A DNA stretch of 64,000 nucleotides from positions 2,358,501 to 2,422,500 of the forward strand of contig OY848929.1 of assembly GCA_963693285.1 (NCBI GenBank). The letters are read 5' to 3'. This stretch comes from Xestospongia muta (lineage: Eukaryota; Porifera; Demospongiae; Haplosclerida; Petrosiidae). Position 1 is the first letter of the stretch. Each line of letters starts with the position of its first letter. Position numbers and translations under genes: made by a program. Shown in pieces: positions 1 to 12,011 of the stretch. The notes under the pieces were generated by a model. That model was not told where the DNA came from, made no database searches, and saw only the letters and a list, made by a program, of their open reading frames with translations.

Positions 1-5
1 TTTAC

Positions 6-77
6 CTCTTGCTGTGGGGATATCAATGCCTCTGATTCGTCTTCGTTATGCTGAGCATCCATAAGGTTTTCTGTCAT
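6..77 (-). CDS. First exon of a coiled-coil family gene (gene A), partial
   Basis: A 24-codon open exon starts with ATG at 77 and ends at 6 with a phase-0 GT donor (5-4). The rest of the gene lies beyond the left edge. The encoded peptide is acidic and Gln-rich (it ends ISPQQE). It aligns with the first exon of gene B at 10095-10027, which ends ISEQE with the same donor and phase. That match is the only reason to call it a member of the local coiled-coil family. No function is known. The model depends on that single paralogous exon. Confidence 0.6.
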
Positions 78-303
78 GAACTCGTGCTCTAGCTCTCGCG
101 TTTCCAGGCAAAAGTCAAAGAAGTGCTACTCAAGAGAGCTCCTAACCGTGGAACGACTGCCCCCAGCCGGAGGAACAACACTTAATTTCACGATGGGCGT
201 GGTCTTATATTAATTATTATTTGATATTTTCAATGAATAATAAACAGGTAATAAAACACAATGCACATGATACTGTGCTCAGTTAGGATAACTGAGAGCT
301 GTG

Positions 304-1390
304 ATGGACTCAAGTCTTCCCTCAGGATTAACAAATCTAGGAAATACTTGCTTTGCAACTACAACTCTTCAGGCAATCCTTCATATTCCTCTCCTACAAG
401 AATATATAAATAAACATGAAGAATGCAGTAAGAATTGTTATTGTCAATATCATAATGATATAAATATACTCTTATTTATATTATGCTACATATCCTTGAT
501 AAAAAGATAGAAGAATCTCTGCATGCAGGAAGGGGCTAAGGTGATACAGCCAATAGAGATCTACAATCAACTGAACAGTAATGGACAAAACTAATATGAA
601 ACAAATTACATATTTTATAGAATTCATTCCACACTGGTCTCCAGGTGATCAGGAAGATGCCCACAAGTTTCTTACTCAAGTTCTTCAAATTGAAGAGAGG
701 TATTTATAGTCAATATTAGTGCTTTTGATATATTAACATAATCACAAGTGACACCAGTGTACACAAATTAACTGATACTACAATAACTACTACTAGTAAG
801 AATACATATGTACATAAAATGTATATTTAACATAATACAGTTGAATGTCTAAAATGTGGATTGTCAAGATCTTCTGAAAACAACCAAACAAATCTACAAG
901 TAGCTGTACAGGTATGACATAAACAGTTACTATTAATATGTTGATAATACATTGGACATATCATGTAGGGAGCTAACACAGAAGAAGCAATCAAAAATTC
1001 ATTCCAAAAAGTGATGTTATCTGAAAAGAGGCGATATTATGTCTGAGGTGATAAATACATTTTCAACTTTTTTGATACTTCAATTACGAAGGTATACTCT
1101 TCTCATTGTTTGACAATGAATATATGAAAAACAAATTTCAAATATAGACTTTTTTGGAAGAATGGCCAAGCACAAAAATATACTAGTACTTTTTTCTGAA
1201 GAATTACATCTTTGTGATGCACAAGTACTTAAAGCAAAATAACAAGTTATCATAACATGTACAATTTAAGGAGCTACAATTATGTTGGACCTGGTGGTAA
1301 TGATAGAGCACATAGGACCATCTTCTACACAAGGTCATTACGTTTCCTACATTTTAAACAACAAACAACAAAAGGTGGTACAAAATAGAT
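304..1390 (+). pseudogene. Ubiquitin-specific protease (USP, peptidase C19) remnant inside the MULE
   Basis: In order, the plus strand shows the USP Cys box (GLTNLGNTCF, 325-354), a QEDAHKFL motif (about 648-680), a zinc-type ECLKCG segment (about 843-860) and the His box GHYVSYI (about 1336-1356). These match the catalytic core of the USP family, which removes ubiquitin using Cys, His and Asp. Between them, reading is broken by a TGA after RRYYV near 1040 and by frame changes before the His box. Apparent donors follow 693 and 911. It sits at the 5' end of the transposon, in the same orientation as the transposase. Which is likelier, one original polyprotein or a separate captured gene, cannot be told from this copy. 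Confidence 0.7.
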
Positions 1391-1899
1391 AACTCATTGG
1401 TAGGATATACAAATGATGATAATAAAATATAATTACTTCAAGGTATACTGCATGGATCTTGATGAGATCTTACAAAAGCTGATATATCAAAAGAAAAGTG
1501 TTAAGGTAGCCTGAATAGATGGTGAAACCACCTTCCAACCCAAACACTTAGGCCACACAATTTCAACCACATTAACCTAGTTTACACATAATATACACAT
1601 TATTAGTTCTTGTGATTTTTAGAGTTCACTAAGACAGTCTCCTGAAATTATTAATGTTCAAATCAGTTATTTGACAAACTTCTAGAAGAATTATCAACCA
1701 CAGATGAAACAGTTATCAAAGAGAGAAGCACACTTGCCACATTACTACGTACACAAGAGCTAAAACAAGAAAATAAAAGCAAACAAGGGCTCTGTCATCA
1801 ATCAGTACATGTATATGGCACATTAACAAAACTACCAACAATGGATGGTATATGAATGTCAGTTACAATGCATTAAATAAATAATCTTGTCCTATATAG

Positions 1900-2850
1900 A
1901 TCTCAAACAATACTATGATGAAATGCAATCAAACAACATAATGTGTACAGTCAAATGGGAATGTCTTAGTCAGCCATTTCATATAACTATCAATAACTGG
2001 TAAACAGTTACAGTGTCTGAAACAAATTCATGAAGAAACACATGATTCATCTTCCTGGCTCAATGATAAGGTATGAATATTTACAGTCTGAACAAAATCA
2101 CATGTAAATATGATTAGGTCATTAACAGTTATGTCATTCTCATTGCAAATGAAGTGCAGCAGAAAAAGGTAAACATGTGCTCACAAGAAGAATTGATATA
2201 TGTTATTGTAGGGTTGTCATGTTTTGCCTCTGATATCATATTTCTTTCAACTAATTTCACAACATGACATTGATCATGTTGTTCAAAACAATTACAAAAA
2301 GGTACAATATGTTGATTTGCTTTCTGTCAGACTTAGTATACATGTGCTCATAGTTACGAATGCTTGAAGACTACCATTACTGGGTAGTACCTATACACCT
2401 AATGGCTCATTGGACCATGATGGTAAGTACTGTTATGTAAAATTATTATTGTTATTGATAATATTATTACAATTATCCAAACAAAATGTCAGTCAAGGTG
2501 TTTCAAATGCCTTACATTCTAGGTTGTTGATTTTCAATCCAAGACACTCCACTATACTGATTCATTTAATCCATTATCTGGGTTTTCCTATCTTAATAAA
2601 ATCATGTTAGTGAGACACAAGTTAACCCATAACTAACCATTATTGCTAAATATTGTACATATAGTCAATTCATAAGTCAATGATATAAGTTTAGTGAAAA
2701 GTGAATCATTTCAATGGATTAATTGGAAGATAGATCTACACTGGGTAAGACAGTCATTAATAATAATCATATACTGGTAAATGCATAGAATGCTCCAGTT
2801 CAAAGGAATGGTTCTGACTGCAGAGTCTTTGCTATAAAGGTGACTATAGT
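1900..2850 (+). pseudogene. Ulp1-like (C48) SUMO-protease domain remnant inside the MULE
   Basis: Short exon-like pieces read in order as an Ulp1 catalytic domain. A WLNDKVINSYVILIA segment (about 2055-2140) spans a small intron. The His box is WVVPIHLMAHWTMM (about 2380-2421). The Asp-bearing segment is VVDFQSKTLHYTDSFNP (about 2523-2573). The Cys box is APVQRNGSDCRVFAIK (about 2793-2839), where the usual Gly after the catalytic Cys is Arg. Donors of the form AG|GTA follow several pieces. The order His, Asp, Gln/Cys is the family order. Upstream, 1651-1990 contains a charged open stretch that I cannot assign. Frame changes (for example near 1993) show this copy is not translatable as it stands. 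Confidence 0.65.
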
Positions 2851-3032
2851 GAATCATTTTATAGTTATTTCAAACACTTAACTAGATGGCGCTATATATT
2901 TTAAGTGAAGTAAAGCCTTCCTTTCAGCAAGTATTAAAAAGTAAAGGGGTTGATTAATATGACAACATAATAGGAGGACATATCTAGATTTAGATACGAA
3001 ATTTTACATGAACTACATAACTCAAAGTTATT

Positions 3033-5839
3033 GTGAGTTTTGTATACAGTATACAATATAATACAGCTGATGTAATAATTTGCCCAATATCACACTGTTA
3101 TACCATTAGGTGTGATACTGATGAGCGACCGAACTCCAATATCAATGCAGCAATGGAAAAGGCAAAATCTGTAGCACCAATATCATCATCAATGTCATCT
3201 CAATCATCAGACTTAAAAGGAAAGAAATCAAACTTTCAAACATCAAAAAAACCATCACAAGCACATCCAACTCAGGGTTCACTACTGCAATCTTTATCTA
3301 ATGAGCAGTCACAACTTCCTAATGCTTTAACAGATAGAAGTAACAATAAAGTTACACTGTCTTCTCTTAAATCAAGTTCTACCAATAAATCACATTAACA
3401 TTTGTCCTAAATGCAAGAAAGAATACCAACACAAACAAAGCCTTCACAAGCATATTAAAAAAACACACAACCATGATGGTAACGAAATGAATACTATTAA
3501 GCGCAAGGAAAAGGAATGTACCTTCAGCTGCCGTTACATCAAACAACTAAGGCAACATCTAAACGAGCATCACAATTTCAATATCAAAACAGAAACATTA
3601 CATTTCTCAATGATGCAAGGTTTGTTATGAATAATTATACAAGCTTTATATATGTACTGCAGTATTGGTAATACACATCACTATTGCTAAATAAGATTAA
3701 TTACTTGTAATAAATCTTTAACAGTTGCATGTGATAAAGGATAGTTCACTCTGTGTTTAATACAATACAACTATAACATTTCTTTCATTACACTAAACCT
3801 TACCTTCTACAGAGTTTTCACAGTGGAAAGAGGAACTGGAAGTAGCAACAGACTCATCTTAAGTAAGAGCTACAGGGAAAAAGGAGACAATGAATAAGGA
3901 GACAATTTACTTCTATTGTAGCAGGAGTGTTTTTTTTAGTGAAACAACTGGTGCGAGAAGCCTGAAGTCACAAGGAACAAACAAGATAAATGCTCATTGC
4001 ACAGCAACTTTAACTGTTACAAGTGACAAGCACATGGAATTAATTAGAGTAGAACTATGTGACACACACTATGATCATGACAAACAACTTGGACATTTAC
4101 AAATATCACAATCAAAACGTGTTGAAATTGCTGGTCAATTATCTAAAGGTATTCCTATTGACAGAATTTTAGATGGCATCAGAAACAGTGTCTCCACTAA
4201 AATTGACAGAATACATTTACTAACGAGGAAGGACATAGTCAACATAGAGAAAGCATATGGTCTCAAGGGAGTGGAACGTCATTCTAATGATGAGTGTAGC
4301 ACTATGGGTGGAGGAAATGAGACAAAAGGGTGCTGATAATCCAGTACTTCTATACAAACCACAAGGACATAAATCAACGACTGACTGCCAGTACTTAGAC
4401 AATAATGACTTTGTACTGATCCTTCGGGCACCATTGCAGTGTGCAATGATGAAAGAATTTGGAAACAACATCATTTGTGTTGACTTAACACACAAGACAA
4501 CTGGATACGACTTTCAGTTGACCACAGTGATGATTGTTGATGAATATGGTGAGGGCTATCCAGTTTCATGGTGCCTAAGTAACAGAGAGGATCAAATACT
4601 ACTGACACATTACTTTGAACACCTTAAGAAAACAACCAGAACAATATCTCCAGAATGGTTTATGTCTGATGACTTTGATGGGTTCTATAATGCATAGATA
4701 TCGGTATTCAATAGACATCCACAAAAAATCCTATGTTCATGCCATGTAGATCGTGCCTGGAGAAGTGCCTTCAAATTTATCAGTGACAAAGAGCAGAAGT
4801 GTCAAATCTACCACACTCTCCACACACTACTTGATGAAGAAGATACAATAACTTTGAACTACTTTTCAACAAGTTTACGACACTTATTGACAATAAAGAG
4901 AGTATACAACGTTTTGCTAAGTACTTCAAGCAAGAATACAGTCAACGTAAACATCAGTGGGCTACATGTTACCGATAAACAGCTGATATCAACACCAACA
5001 TGTATGTTGAAGTATTCCACCACACACTATTGCATATGAAAGGTAAAATCAATCGACGTGTTGATAAATGTATTCATCTGCTCATGAAGATAGCAAAAGA
5101 CAAAGCTTTTGAAAGACTAATAAAATTAGAGAAGGGGAAGACATCTTATCGAATAGGTATAATTAACAGCAGACATGTACATAGCATAAAGCTTTCAATA
5201 CAAGCTGTAACAGAAACTCACTGTAATGAATGGACAGTTACTTCTACATCAAAACCTGAAAACCACTACACTATCAAGAAACAACAAACATTTTGTCAAA
5301 ATTGCCATATACGATGCAAGGAATGCAACGTTTATATACATGAGTATACATGTACATGTCCCAACTCTCTTCTCAATGTAACAATGTGTAAACATATTCA
5401 CCTTGTTATTAGGTATATCAACTCTCACCTGAATCATATTCCAGTAGAACCATCAATTGTCCCTATAAAGTCACTCAAAGTTAAAAATGAGCAAATATTC
5501 TGTGAAGTAAACATCTTAGGGAAATATACCACAACCGCTGCCATGAAAGAAGATATACAGAGAGATATGGATCATCTATATACCTTATTAGATCAATGTA
5601 CAGATGAAGATATCCTGCAACAAATAAGAAAGAATATAAGAGCAGCGTTAAATCTTGTTGAAGTCAATATAGTAGAAGCATCATCTAGATTTAACAGGCT
5701 ATCAAATGAACCAGCAAACAAAGCACTATCTCCGCAAAAACCATTCTTGTCTACTCAAAAACATTGCAAAACTCCATCACAAAAATCACTAAACCAACCA
5801 ACGAACAAAAACATGAGCTATAACAGTCACTTCTATTAA
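3033..5839 (+). pseudogene. MULE transposase with C2H2 and SWIM zinc fingers, inactivated
   Basis: A Ser/Lys-rich open stretch (3033-3398) shifts frame into a C2H2 finger, CPKCKKEYQHKQSLHKH (about 3405-3460), and a second finger-like CTFSC...HEHH segment. An intron (about 3619-3813) follows. The DDE-type MULE core lies at about 4480-4760 (ICVDLTHKTTGYDF, then YPVSW). The SWIM finger CTC...CKHIH lies at about 5350-5405. Breaks seen: TAA near 3858; a frame change near 4290-4330; TAG at 4695-4697 where the surrounding motif expects Trp; a frameshift near 4850 and a TAA near 4974 before the intact stretch 5000-5839. The MULE fold and SWIM finger are diagnostic of Mutator-type transposases. The copy cannot make full-length enzyme. 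Confidence 0.75.
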
Positions 5840-6067
5840 AACTCCAATCACTCAGTTTACCTAAGTCAGCTATAGGTAAGAAGTAGTAACTTACATAGTT
5901 TATTTTAAATAAACACTGTATACACACATATTTTAGATGTGATAATGAGATTAAAACTGTAAACAATGAAAAGCTGTTGCATGAGGATAACAGTTGATAC
6001 TATGAACAATGAACAATGAATTTGTTATTACACTATATATAATTCTTGTGCTATAGAAATTCTAGCC

Positions 6068-6572
6068 ATGACCTTCAATCATAGAAGTATCGAAACCTTG
6101 TCACAACATGGACAACTAATTACAACAAATGGTCTTTTAATGTCATTACCAGATGAAATCGTTGACAACACCATTAATGATGTAAAGCATTATTTCACTG
6201 ATCATGTCTGGTACGAATTACTACAGAGAGGTATATCAAAATATGTAATGTAAAGAAATATTTTACATGTTTTTTGATATAGTAGACAAAAAGAAATATG
6301 AATGGCCCTGTAAATTATGCAATAATGTTTCTACAACAATGAATATGATACAATGTGACGTGTGAAGAGTGGTATCACTGGTACGTTTATCAACCCAAAG
6401 AATTTTTAAATTAAACATATCTTGTCTTTCAATAATCTTTGATCCAACATACAATTATATAATTTCACTTACATTCAATAGAACCTGTGTTAACATCAAA
6501 CATCCTCCCAGTTCTGAGTTTTATTGTAACACATGCTCAACATCTAAGAAGACAAGACAAAACACATCATAA
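6068..6572 (+). pseudogene. PHD-finger module at the 3' end of the MULE, broken
   Basis: An open exon (6068 to about 6232) is followed by a small intron and a PHD-type pattern: WPCKLCNN, then MIQCDV and, one frame over, EEWYHW (about 6318-6380). A separate downstream stretch, EFYCNTC (about 6518-6540), supplies the last Cys pair. The frame is lost inside the finger at about 6362, where the second CxxC should be completed. PHD fingers bind histone tails and occur in some transposon proteins. The same strand and position after the SWIM finger indicate it belongs to the transposon. Confidence 0.55.
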
Positions 6573-6749
6573 GTCTAACACAATTCATATCAATACAACA
6601 ATAGCATCATTAACAGACTATCTTACCTTGAATACTATTTCATTACCCCATTATTATAATATAAAACAACACATGTACATGATTCATGAACGTTCATGTG
6701 ATGACAGTAGTGTTCACGTGATCGACGAAAATAATCTATGAATTATGAA

Positions 6750-6777
6750 TACGATGACGCCTACAGGCGTCATCGTA
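6750..6777. repeat. Perfect 13-bp inverted repeat with 2-bp centre
   Basis: Arms TACGATGACGCCT and its exact complement are separated by AC. It lies just past the last MULE module and about 15 bp before the start of the duplicated non-coding segment at 6790. It could mark the transposon end, or be a cruciform or hairpin site. Confidence 0.8.
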
Positions 6778-6789
6778 GTTAAAGGGTTA

Positions 6790-8045
6790 AGTAAACATTA
6801 TATATTATAACTAAGTTATCACTATTCCTTTTCACAAAATATCATGAAAATAATAAACACTGTATTAGAGGGTTTTGTGAGAACTGAGATGCTGCCTAGT
6901 GTATGTTGGTAACAAGACACTATATAAATCTATTTGTATTAAGTTCATCTCTTAAACTTCATAGTCACAGCTGTACCATTACTTTAAGCCTATTATTAAC
7001 TGCATTGATTTAGTATGAATGTTAGTAGATATAACTAATAGATACCGAATCTAATTGATTCAGTTATATTGTACGTACAAGTGTTAACAAAAGCAGAGGT
7101 CAAACAGACTATAGTATTTTTGTAATAATTAAAAGATGACAGTATGATTTATGGTATATATACCTGTTCTCTTTAATTACACACTAATAACGTACAACAT
7201 ATATGCGGGCATCTTAATCAGAAAGCTTATGAAATTAAAGTTGGTACGTAGGAATACAATGATTGTCTTTCCTGCATACAATTTTTTGTAGACTTCCTGT
7301 TTAAGATGACCATGTGGGAACAATTATACACAAGTCTTCATTCCAAATTTCTTACATGATAAGACCCCTTTTGTCAGATTTTGGTCACATATATTATCAT
7401 GATCATAGTGAACAAATATCTTATTTCTCACAGAGAAACTATATTGAGTATAGACTATAACAGAGCTAAAGTCTCCTCTGTGTAAGGGGGGTCTAGCAGA
7501 AGTCATATAAGAAATTCAATTAGTTGTGATAAGTGAATTGAGGAAGCTATATATAGTCACAATCAAAGGAACCAATTCTCTTGTGTTTTGACTATAATCT
7601 AAAGATTAGCAGACTTTCAAAATCCATAGGTACTGAGTTATAGAGTCATAAATCAGTCACACCTTGAATAATATTAAATAGCTTTGTACAGGTAAGATAT
7701 CTCACATAATCCCGAAGTAGAATCTAATTGGTCAACTATAAATAAACTATGATCTTGGATAAATTCTTCTTGTGCATCAACAAAGAGAAGGCTCTAGCTC
7801 AATAGACAGTTCATACTATACATTGTTATGCCTTAAAAAGGACATATGGGGGAAGAACTAAAATCAAACAAGGAAAAAAGAGGCTAATAGTGTAACACTG
7901 ATAAGAAACTATATAAATATGGATGCCTAACATTCTTTTACTCCATAACAGGTAGTGCTGTTGAGTCATAGGGAACATGTGATTAGAGGACCTGAGTATT
8001 TTGTTTAGCAAGATATTTAATCTTATGTCTATCCACACTTCAAGC
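6790..8045 (+). repeat. Non-coding segment duplicated at 13068-14415
   Basis: From the AACATTATATATTATAACTA block to the GATATTTAATCT block, this stretch is collinear with 13068-14415 in the intron of gene D, with scattered substitutions and small indels. No long open frame or RNA gene is visible in either copy. It lies between the dead MULE and the 3' end of gene B. The remaining 8046-8307 shows nothing but AT-rich sequence. Confidence 0.75.
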
Positions 8046-8307
8046 CACTTGAATAGAACAGTGTACATACTATTTTTGTAGCTCATCCCACATAATTTTT
8101 ATAATGACAACAAATTTGAGAATATTTTTTATATCATTGTAATTTACAAATCATAATAGAATATATATATAATATAAAGTTACAAAATAATATAGTACTT
8201 TTCTGGTGAAAATAAAAGGTGTCAGATTTACAAATGAATACAAGTGATTTATTATGTGAGAGCTATAATAGGAGGAGTGGTCTAGTGTATGTGGTCTACT
8301 ATGTAAT

Positions 8308-10095
8308 TTATGATGTACCATTATTGTCAATACTATTATTATCAATACCATTATTTGTGTCACTATCAGTTTGATGAAACACTAAGCCTTGATCGTTATA
8401 GTCAATTTTTGTTTTACACGTATCACTAGTACTAGTATCGTCAACAAAACTCCCAGCAAGGTTTTTTAGTTGATCTGCTAAATCTCCCATGGCCCACACT
8501 ATCTCAACAATATTGTGATGAGTTTCAGATGAAGTTTCATTTAACTGTTGCGATATCAATTGTGCTGGAGTTTTACTTTGATGTCTCATTTGAGGAGATC
8601 CAGCAGTTATACCAGGTGAAAAGAAAGAACTCGTGTTAGAGAGTGACAAAGAAATGTCTTGTTGTTCAGGACTACCTATTTCACCAATTACAGGTAGTGA
8701 TTCTTTACTCTGTTGATGTGATAATGTGCCACGCCCACTTGATGCAGCACTAGATGCGCTATTAGATCGTTGACGATCAATAGGGTCCATAATTTCAAAA
8801 GAGTTAGACTCAACAAGTTGAGATCGAGGACGAGATTTAATTTGTCTGGCCTCACTTCTACGTCTCCTCACTGGGACTTCTTTATTAGGGATGAGTGTAT
8901 CAACGAGACTATCTAACTTGCTACGAAGTGTGTCCATAGATTCAATGAAGGTTGGTTTAGACTGATTAGCAGAGGGTGGAACATTGCTGGCAGGATACAG
9001 CTTTGATAGATCTGCCATTTCTTTTTTCATGTTCTCAACAGACTGGTCTAGCTGATTCTGTAGTTTCGAGAGCTTCTCATTAACTTCAACTCGAGAAGCC
9101 TTAAATTTCTCTGACAGTTCATCGATATCATGTACCACTTTTGTCTCAATATTTGTTAATCTCTTTTCCGATGATTCAAACTCTTTTATTCTTTTTTGAA
9201 GATTTTGATCAATAGCTTGAAGCCTTTCCTCAAGTCCTCCTTTTATCTCAGAACAAGTTGATGCTGTTGCCTGTAATTCTTCTCTAAGGCCAGCTAAATC
9301 ACCTCTGAGGCCAACTATTTCATCTCTTGTAGATTGTAGTTGAGTCTCACATTTATTGAGTCTTTGGGTTGCAGAGATGAGGTGTTGATCAAACGTATTA
9401 ATTCGTATAAGTAATGAAGCTATCAGTCTTCCAGCAACAGTGTTACCTTGGTCTGAATTAGTAACAATAATCTCATTTGGTTGTATAGGAGGAACACTCT
9501 AAATAAAATAAGGTCACATAATGATATATCATATATACATACACGTAGTATGTGTTAAGCTATGATTGATGCTCTAAGCAGTCTGTAGAATACAAATCAC
9601 ATTATATTCTATCAATGACTCCATAAGGAAGTCATTAATTACTTGGCTATATAAGTCAATAGGAATGGCTTAATGGTATGAGACTTTGTTCAAGTATGGT
9701 CATTACTGATTGACTTGGTGACTAGTTGACTGGGACTATGAATTAACTAAATATATTTCACACAATAGTCTTACAGCCTTGACTTAATGCAATAAGTCCA
9801 TACTTCATTGTATATACTATAGTGGATCCATATACATTATATCCAGAGCCTCTGATAGCTCCAAACTGTAAAACAGTTGAATATACAATCACGAACGTCA
9901 GGTTTAAGAGTTGGGTCTAGCATAGTACAGCTATTTGCTAATGAGCAAACAGAACAGCTAGTCCATCATAACAATATACATTTACCAGATAAGTATCATA
10001 CGCTCTTGTACATGCTAACGCTTTACCTCTTGCTCTGATATCAATGTCTCTGATTCGACTTCGTTTTGCTGAGTGTTACTGGGGTCTACTGCCAT
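8308..10095 (-). CDS. Coiled-coil protein, family gene B (2 exons, 419 aa)
   Basis: Exon 1 is 10095-10027 (23 codons, ATG). The intron is 10026-9499, with donor GTAAAG and a tttAG acceptor. Exon 2 is 9498-8308. Phase 0 agrees on both sides and gives 419 residues. The first exon is acidic and Gln-rich. Residues about 45-185 are a long heptad-rich coiled coil. A basic RRRR stretch and a Ser-rich region follow (about 205-325), then a predicted helix (NIVEIVWAMGDLADQL, about 352-367) and an Asn/Asp-rich tail. No enzymatic motif, signal peptide or membrane segment is visible. Genes C, D and E share the plan: tiny first exon, one big coiled-coil exon, Ser/Arg-rich region. The family is unknown to me. 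Oligomeric scaffold or adaptor is a guess. Confidence 0.8.
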
Positions 10096-10198
10096 AACCT
10101 TGCTCTCTATGCCGTAGGCTTTGACAAGAATAACCACGCCTACAAAATTATCAATCGTTCCAAAATAATATTTATTATACAAAACAATATTTTTTCTC

Positions 10199-10245
10199 GA
10201 GTAGCCAGCCCCTCCCTTAAATATAACGGAAGGGGTTGGCTACTC
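10199..10245. repeat. 18-bp imperfect inverted repeat (hairpin) between genes B and C
   Basis: Arms at 10199-10216 and 10228-10245 (GAGTAGCCAGCCCCTCCC against GGAAGGGGTTGGCTACTC) pair with two mismatches around an 11-bp AT-rich loop. It lies in the 213 bp between the gene B start codon and the gene C stop, so it could act in 3' end formation of C, in the promoter of B, or be a small MITE. Confidence 0.75.
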
Positions 10246-10308
10246 AAGACTAACAAAAATAGTTCAAACAGCTTCTGTAGTTACTTAATTCTTTACATTG
10301 GCCATTCT

Positions 10309-11368
10309 TTAAGACTTTGGTAAAGATGACAACAAATCACTCTTTTTGTCTGGGATAGAAAAAGGTAGCTTGCGTTTTGGAAGAAATACAGGTGACTCGG
10401 GATTATCTCTGCCTTCAGAGAGAATGGATTCAGCACGACTGCGATAACCAGATTCAGTTGATGTCGATCGAGGTCTGGACTGTAGAGAGGATACTGGAGT
10501 ATTGTCTAACATTTGGGTCATCATGTCAGGGGAAGAAAACAAGTGGGAATGATCCTGCTCTTGTTCTGCATCTGAGTCTGACCGACCTTCTTGTTGCAGG
10601 ACATTGATTTTCCTTTTCAATATGACATTGGGTAGTGTCTGGGGTCTTGTATTCTTACAGTTGGCTTCAATAACTTCAATCCTTGACAAAATGACAGACA
10701 ATCGCTCATCAATACTAGCAGTGTTGGATGAAACGTCATCAGGAACTATAACTGGACCAGGAGGAGTACGTAGTTGCATTTGTTCTTCCAGATTTGAAAC
10801 ACGTTTGTTCAGAGTATGGACATCAAGACCTTCAAGATTTTTGATAGCTCCAGTATTTGTTTCAACTTGATTTTCAAGTTTTCCCATACGGTCACCAAAG
10901 GTAGCACCAAGCTTCTCTTCAGCATCCTTTAATACTTTGATTAAGTTGGACATTTCATTGATTTGTGTCTCCATTGTTTTAATACATTCATCACTGTTTT
11001 TCCTCTTCTTTTTTTCTTCTTGAACAGTTTTATTCATTGACTCTACTTTCAAGGCAAGAAACTCTGTCAATTCAGTAACTTGTTTATATTGCTCAACAAG
11101 TGAATTGATACTAGAATTATCAGATATCATACCAGATACTTGTTGTGATACCTAGTAGAGTAATAAATAGTTATTGATATTACTGACACATTAACATTTC
11201 CATCAATAATTACCAAACTATGTATTATTACTTAACTAACAACTTAGCCATAACACACACACACACACACACACACATTGAGGTCACCTCTAGAGGACTT
11301 GTTTCTAGAATCGGTGTTTGATTGACTCCTGATGAGGGCTCAATCAAGTGGGGCTGATGAGAGGCCAT
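10309..11368 (-). CDS. Coiled-coil protein, family gene C (2 exons, 307 aa)
   Basis: Exon 1 is 11368-11288 (27 codons, ending SPLE with donor GTGACC). Exon 2 is 11151-10309 after a tactAG acceptor; both junctions are phase 0. The protein has a strong coiled coil over about residues 40-185, including a KKKRK basic run. A Ser-rich segment follows with an ESGYRSRAES motif near residues 258-267, then a short basic C-terminus. The intron carries a (CA)n tract at 11253-11277. Strand and spacing (213 bp to gene B) fit a tandem array made by duplication. Function is unknown. The ESGxxS motif resembles a phosphodegron but is short enough to be chance. Confidence 0.78.
11253..11277. repeat. (AC)n microsatellite
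   Basis: About 12 AC units lie in the gene C intron, about 8 bases downstream (gene sense) of the donor of exon 1. Confidence 0.95.
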
Positions 11369-12011
11369 ATTATTAACTAAAGCTTGTTGAGTGTCTTGAT
11401 GTCACTGTAGACAGAGATGGTGAAGTCAGCAGTGCCTTCTAAGTGATTGCAGGTGGGTATGTGAAACAATAGTCGTCAGTTTTTACAAATAAATCCGCGA
11501 CATAGTGCTAAATGAATTCTGATTGGTCGAGCAGATTTTAATGGGTGTGAAGTGAACGTTTATGGGTGTGTTCAGTCATAGATAGTATAGACATAGATAG
11601 TATAGACTACGTAACCGGGATTGGAAACGGATCACGCACTTCCTGTACACCATTGTCTGAAGCTCATGGTCTCCTTTATCATATGAGGCTATGGGCTCCC
11701 ATATTTATCTATATATTCCTTGGAAGTTTGTACTTTAATTTTGTAACTATACTCTCATGCATAATATGTATGTGATATTAGAATAATGACTGAACTATAG
11801 ATAGTATAGACTATGTGACTTGTAGTAAGCCATACAGTGAGTCCAGATAAGCTCTAAGACAAACTAAAATGACAAAATTTCAAAAATGGGAACCAGTCCC
11901 AAAATAGCTATTTAAAAAAACACATGTCAATGAAATTAAATGGAGAACCAGCTCCATCATATAATAATGGTTATTGTCACAATTAAGAATAAACTAGAAT
12001 GTGCACAGACT
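11369..12011. other. Intergenic gap between genes C and D
   Basis: Contains short direct copies of ATAGATAGTATAGAC at about 11581-11607, with a further partly inverted copy near 11798-11815, and otherwise AT-rich DNA. No gene is supported. The promoter of gene C must lie here. Confidence 0.6.

Larger units (their letters stand above)
290..6750 (+). mobile_element. Relic MULE-type DNA transposon with USP, Ulp1, MULE/SWIM and PHD coding modules
   Basis: A run of plus-strand protein modules, all broken, spans about 6.3 kb: USP-like protease (304-1390), Ulp1/C48-like protease (about 1900-2850), Ser-rich linker and C2H2 fingers (3033-3620), MULE transposase with SWIM finger (about 3820-5839) and PHD finger (6068-6572). 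Some modules appear separated by short introns with recognisable GT-AG sites. Nonsense codons and frameshifts occur in every module, so the copy is dead. MULE transposons carrying Ulp1-type protease domains are known in plants and some animals; the extra USP is less usual. I could not see convincing terminal inverted repeats or a target duplication, so both ends are approximate. The right end is probably near the hairpin at 6750-6777. Confidence 0.6.

Noticed and set aside
304..1390. Functional host USP gene
   Set aside because: An in-frame TGA and frame changes between the Cys and His boxes, and adjacency to transposase modules on the same strand, point to a transposon relic.
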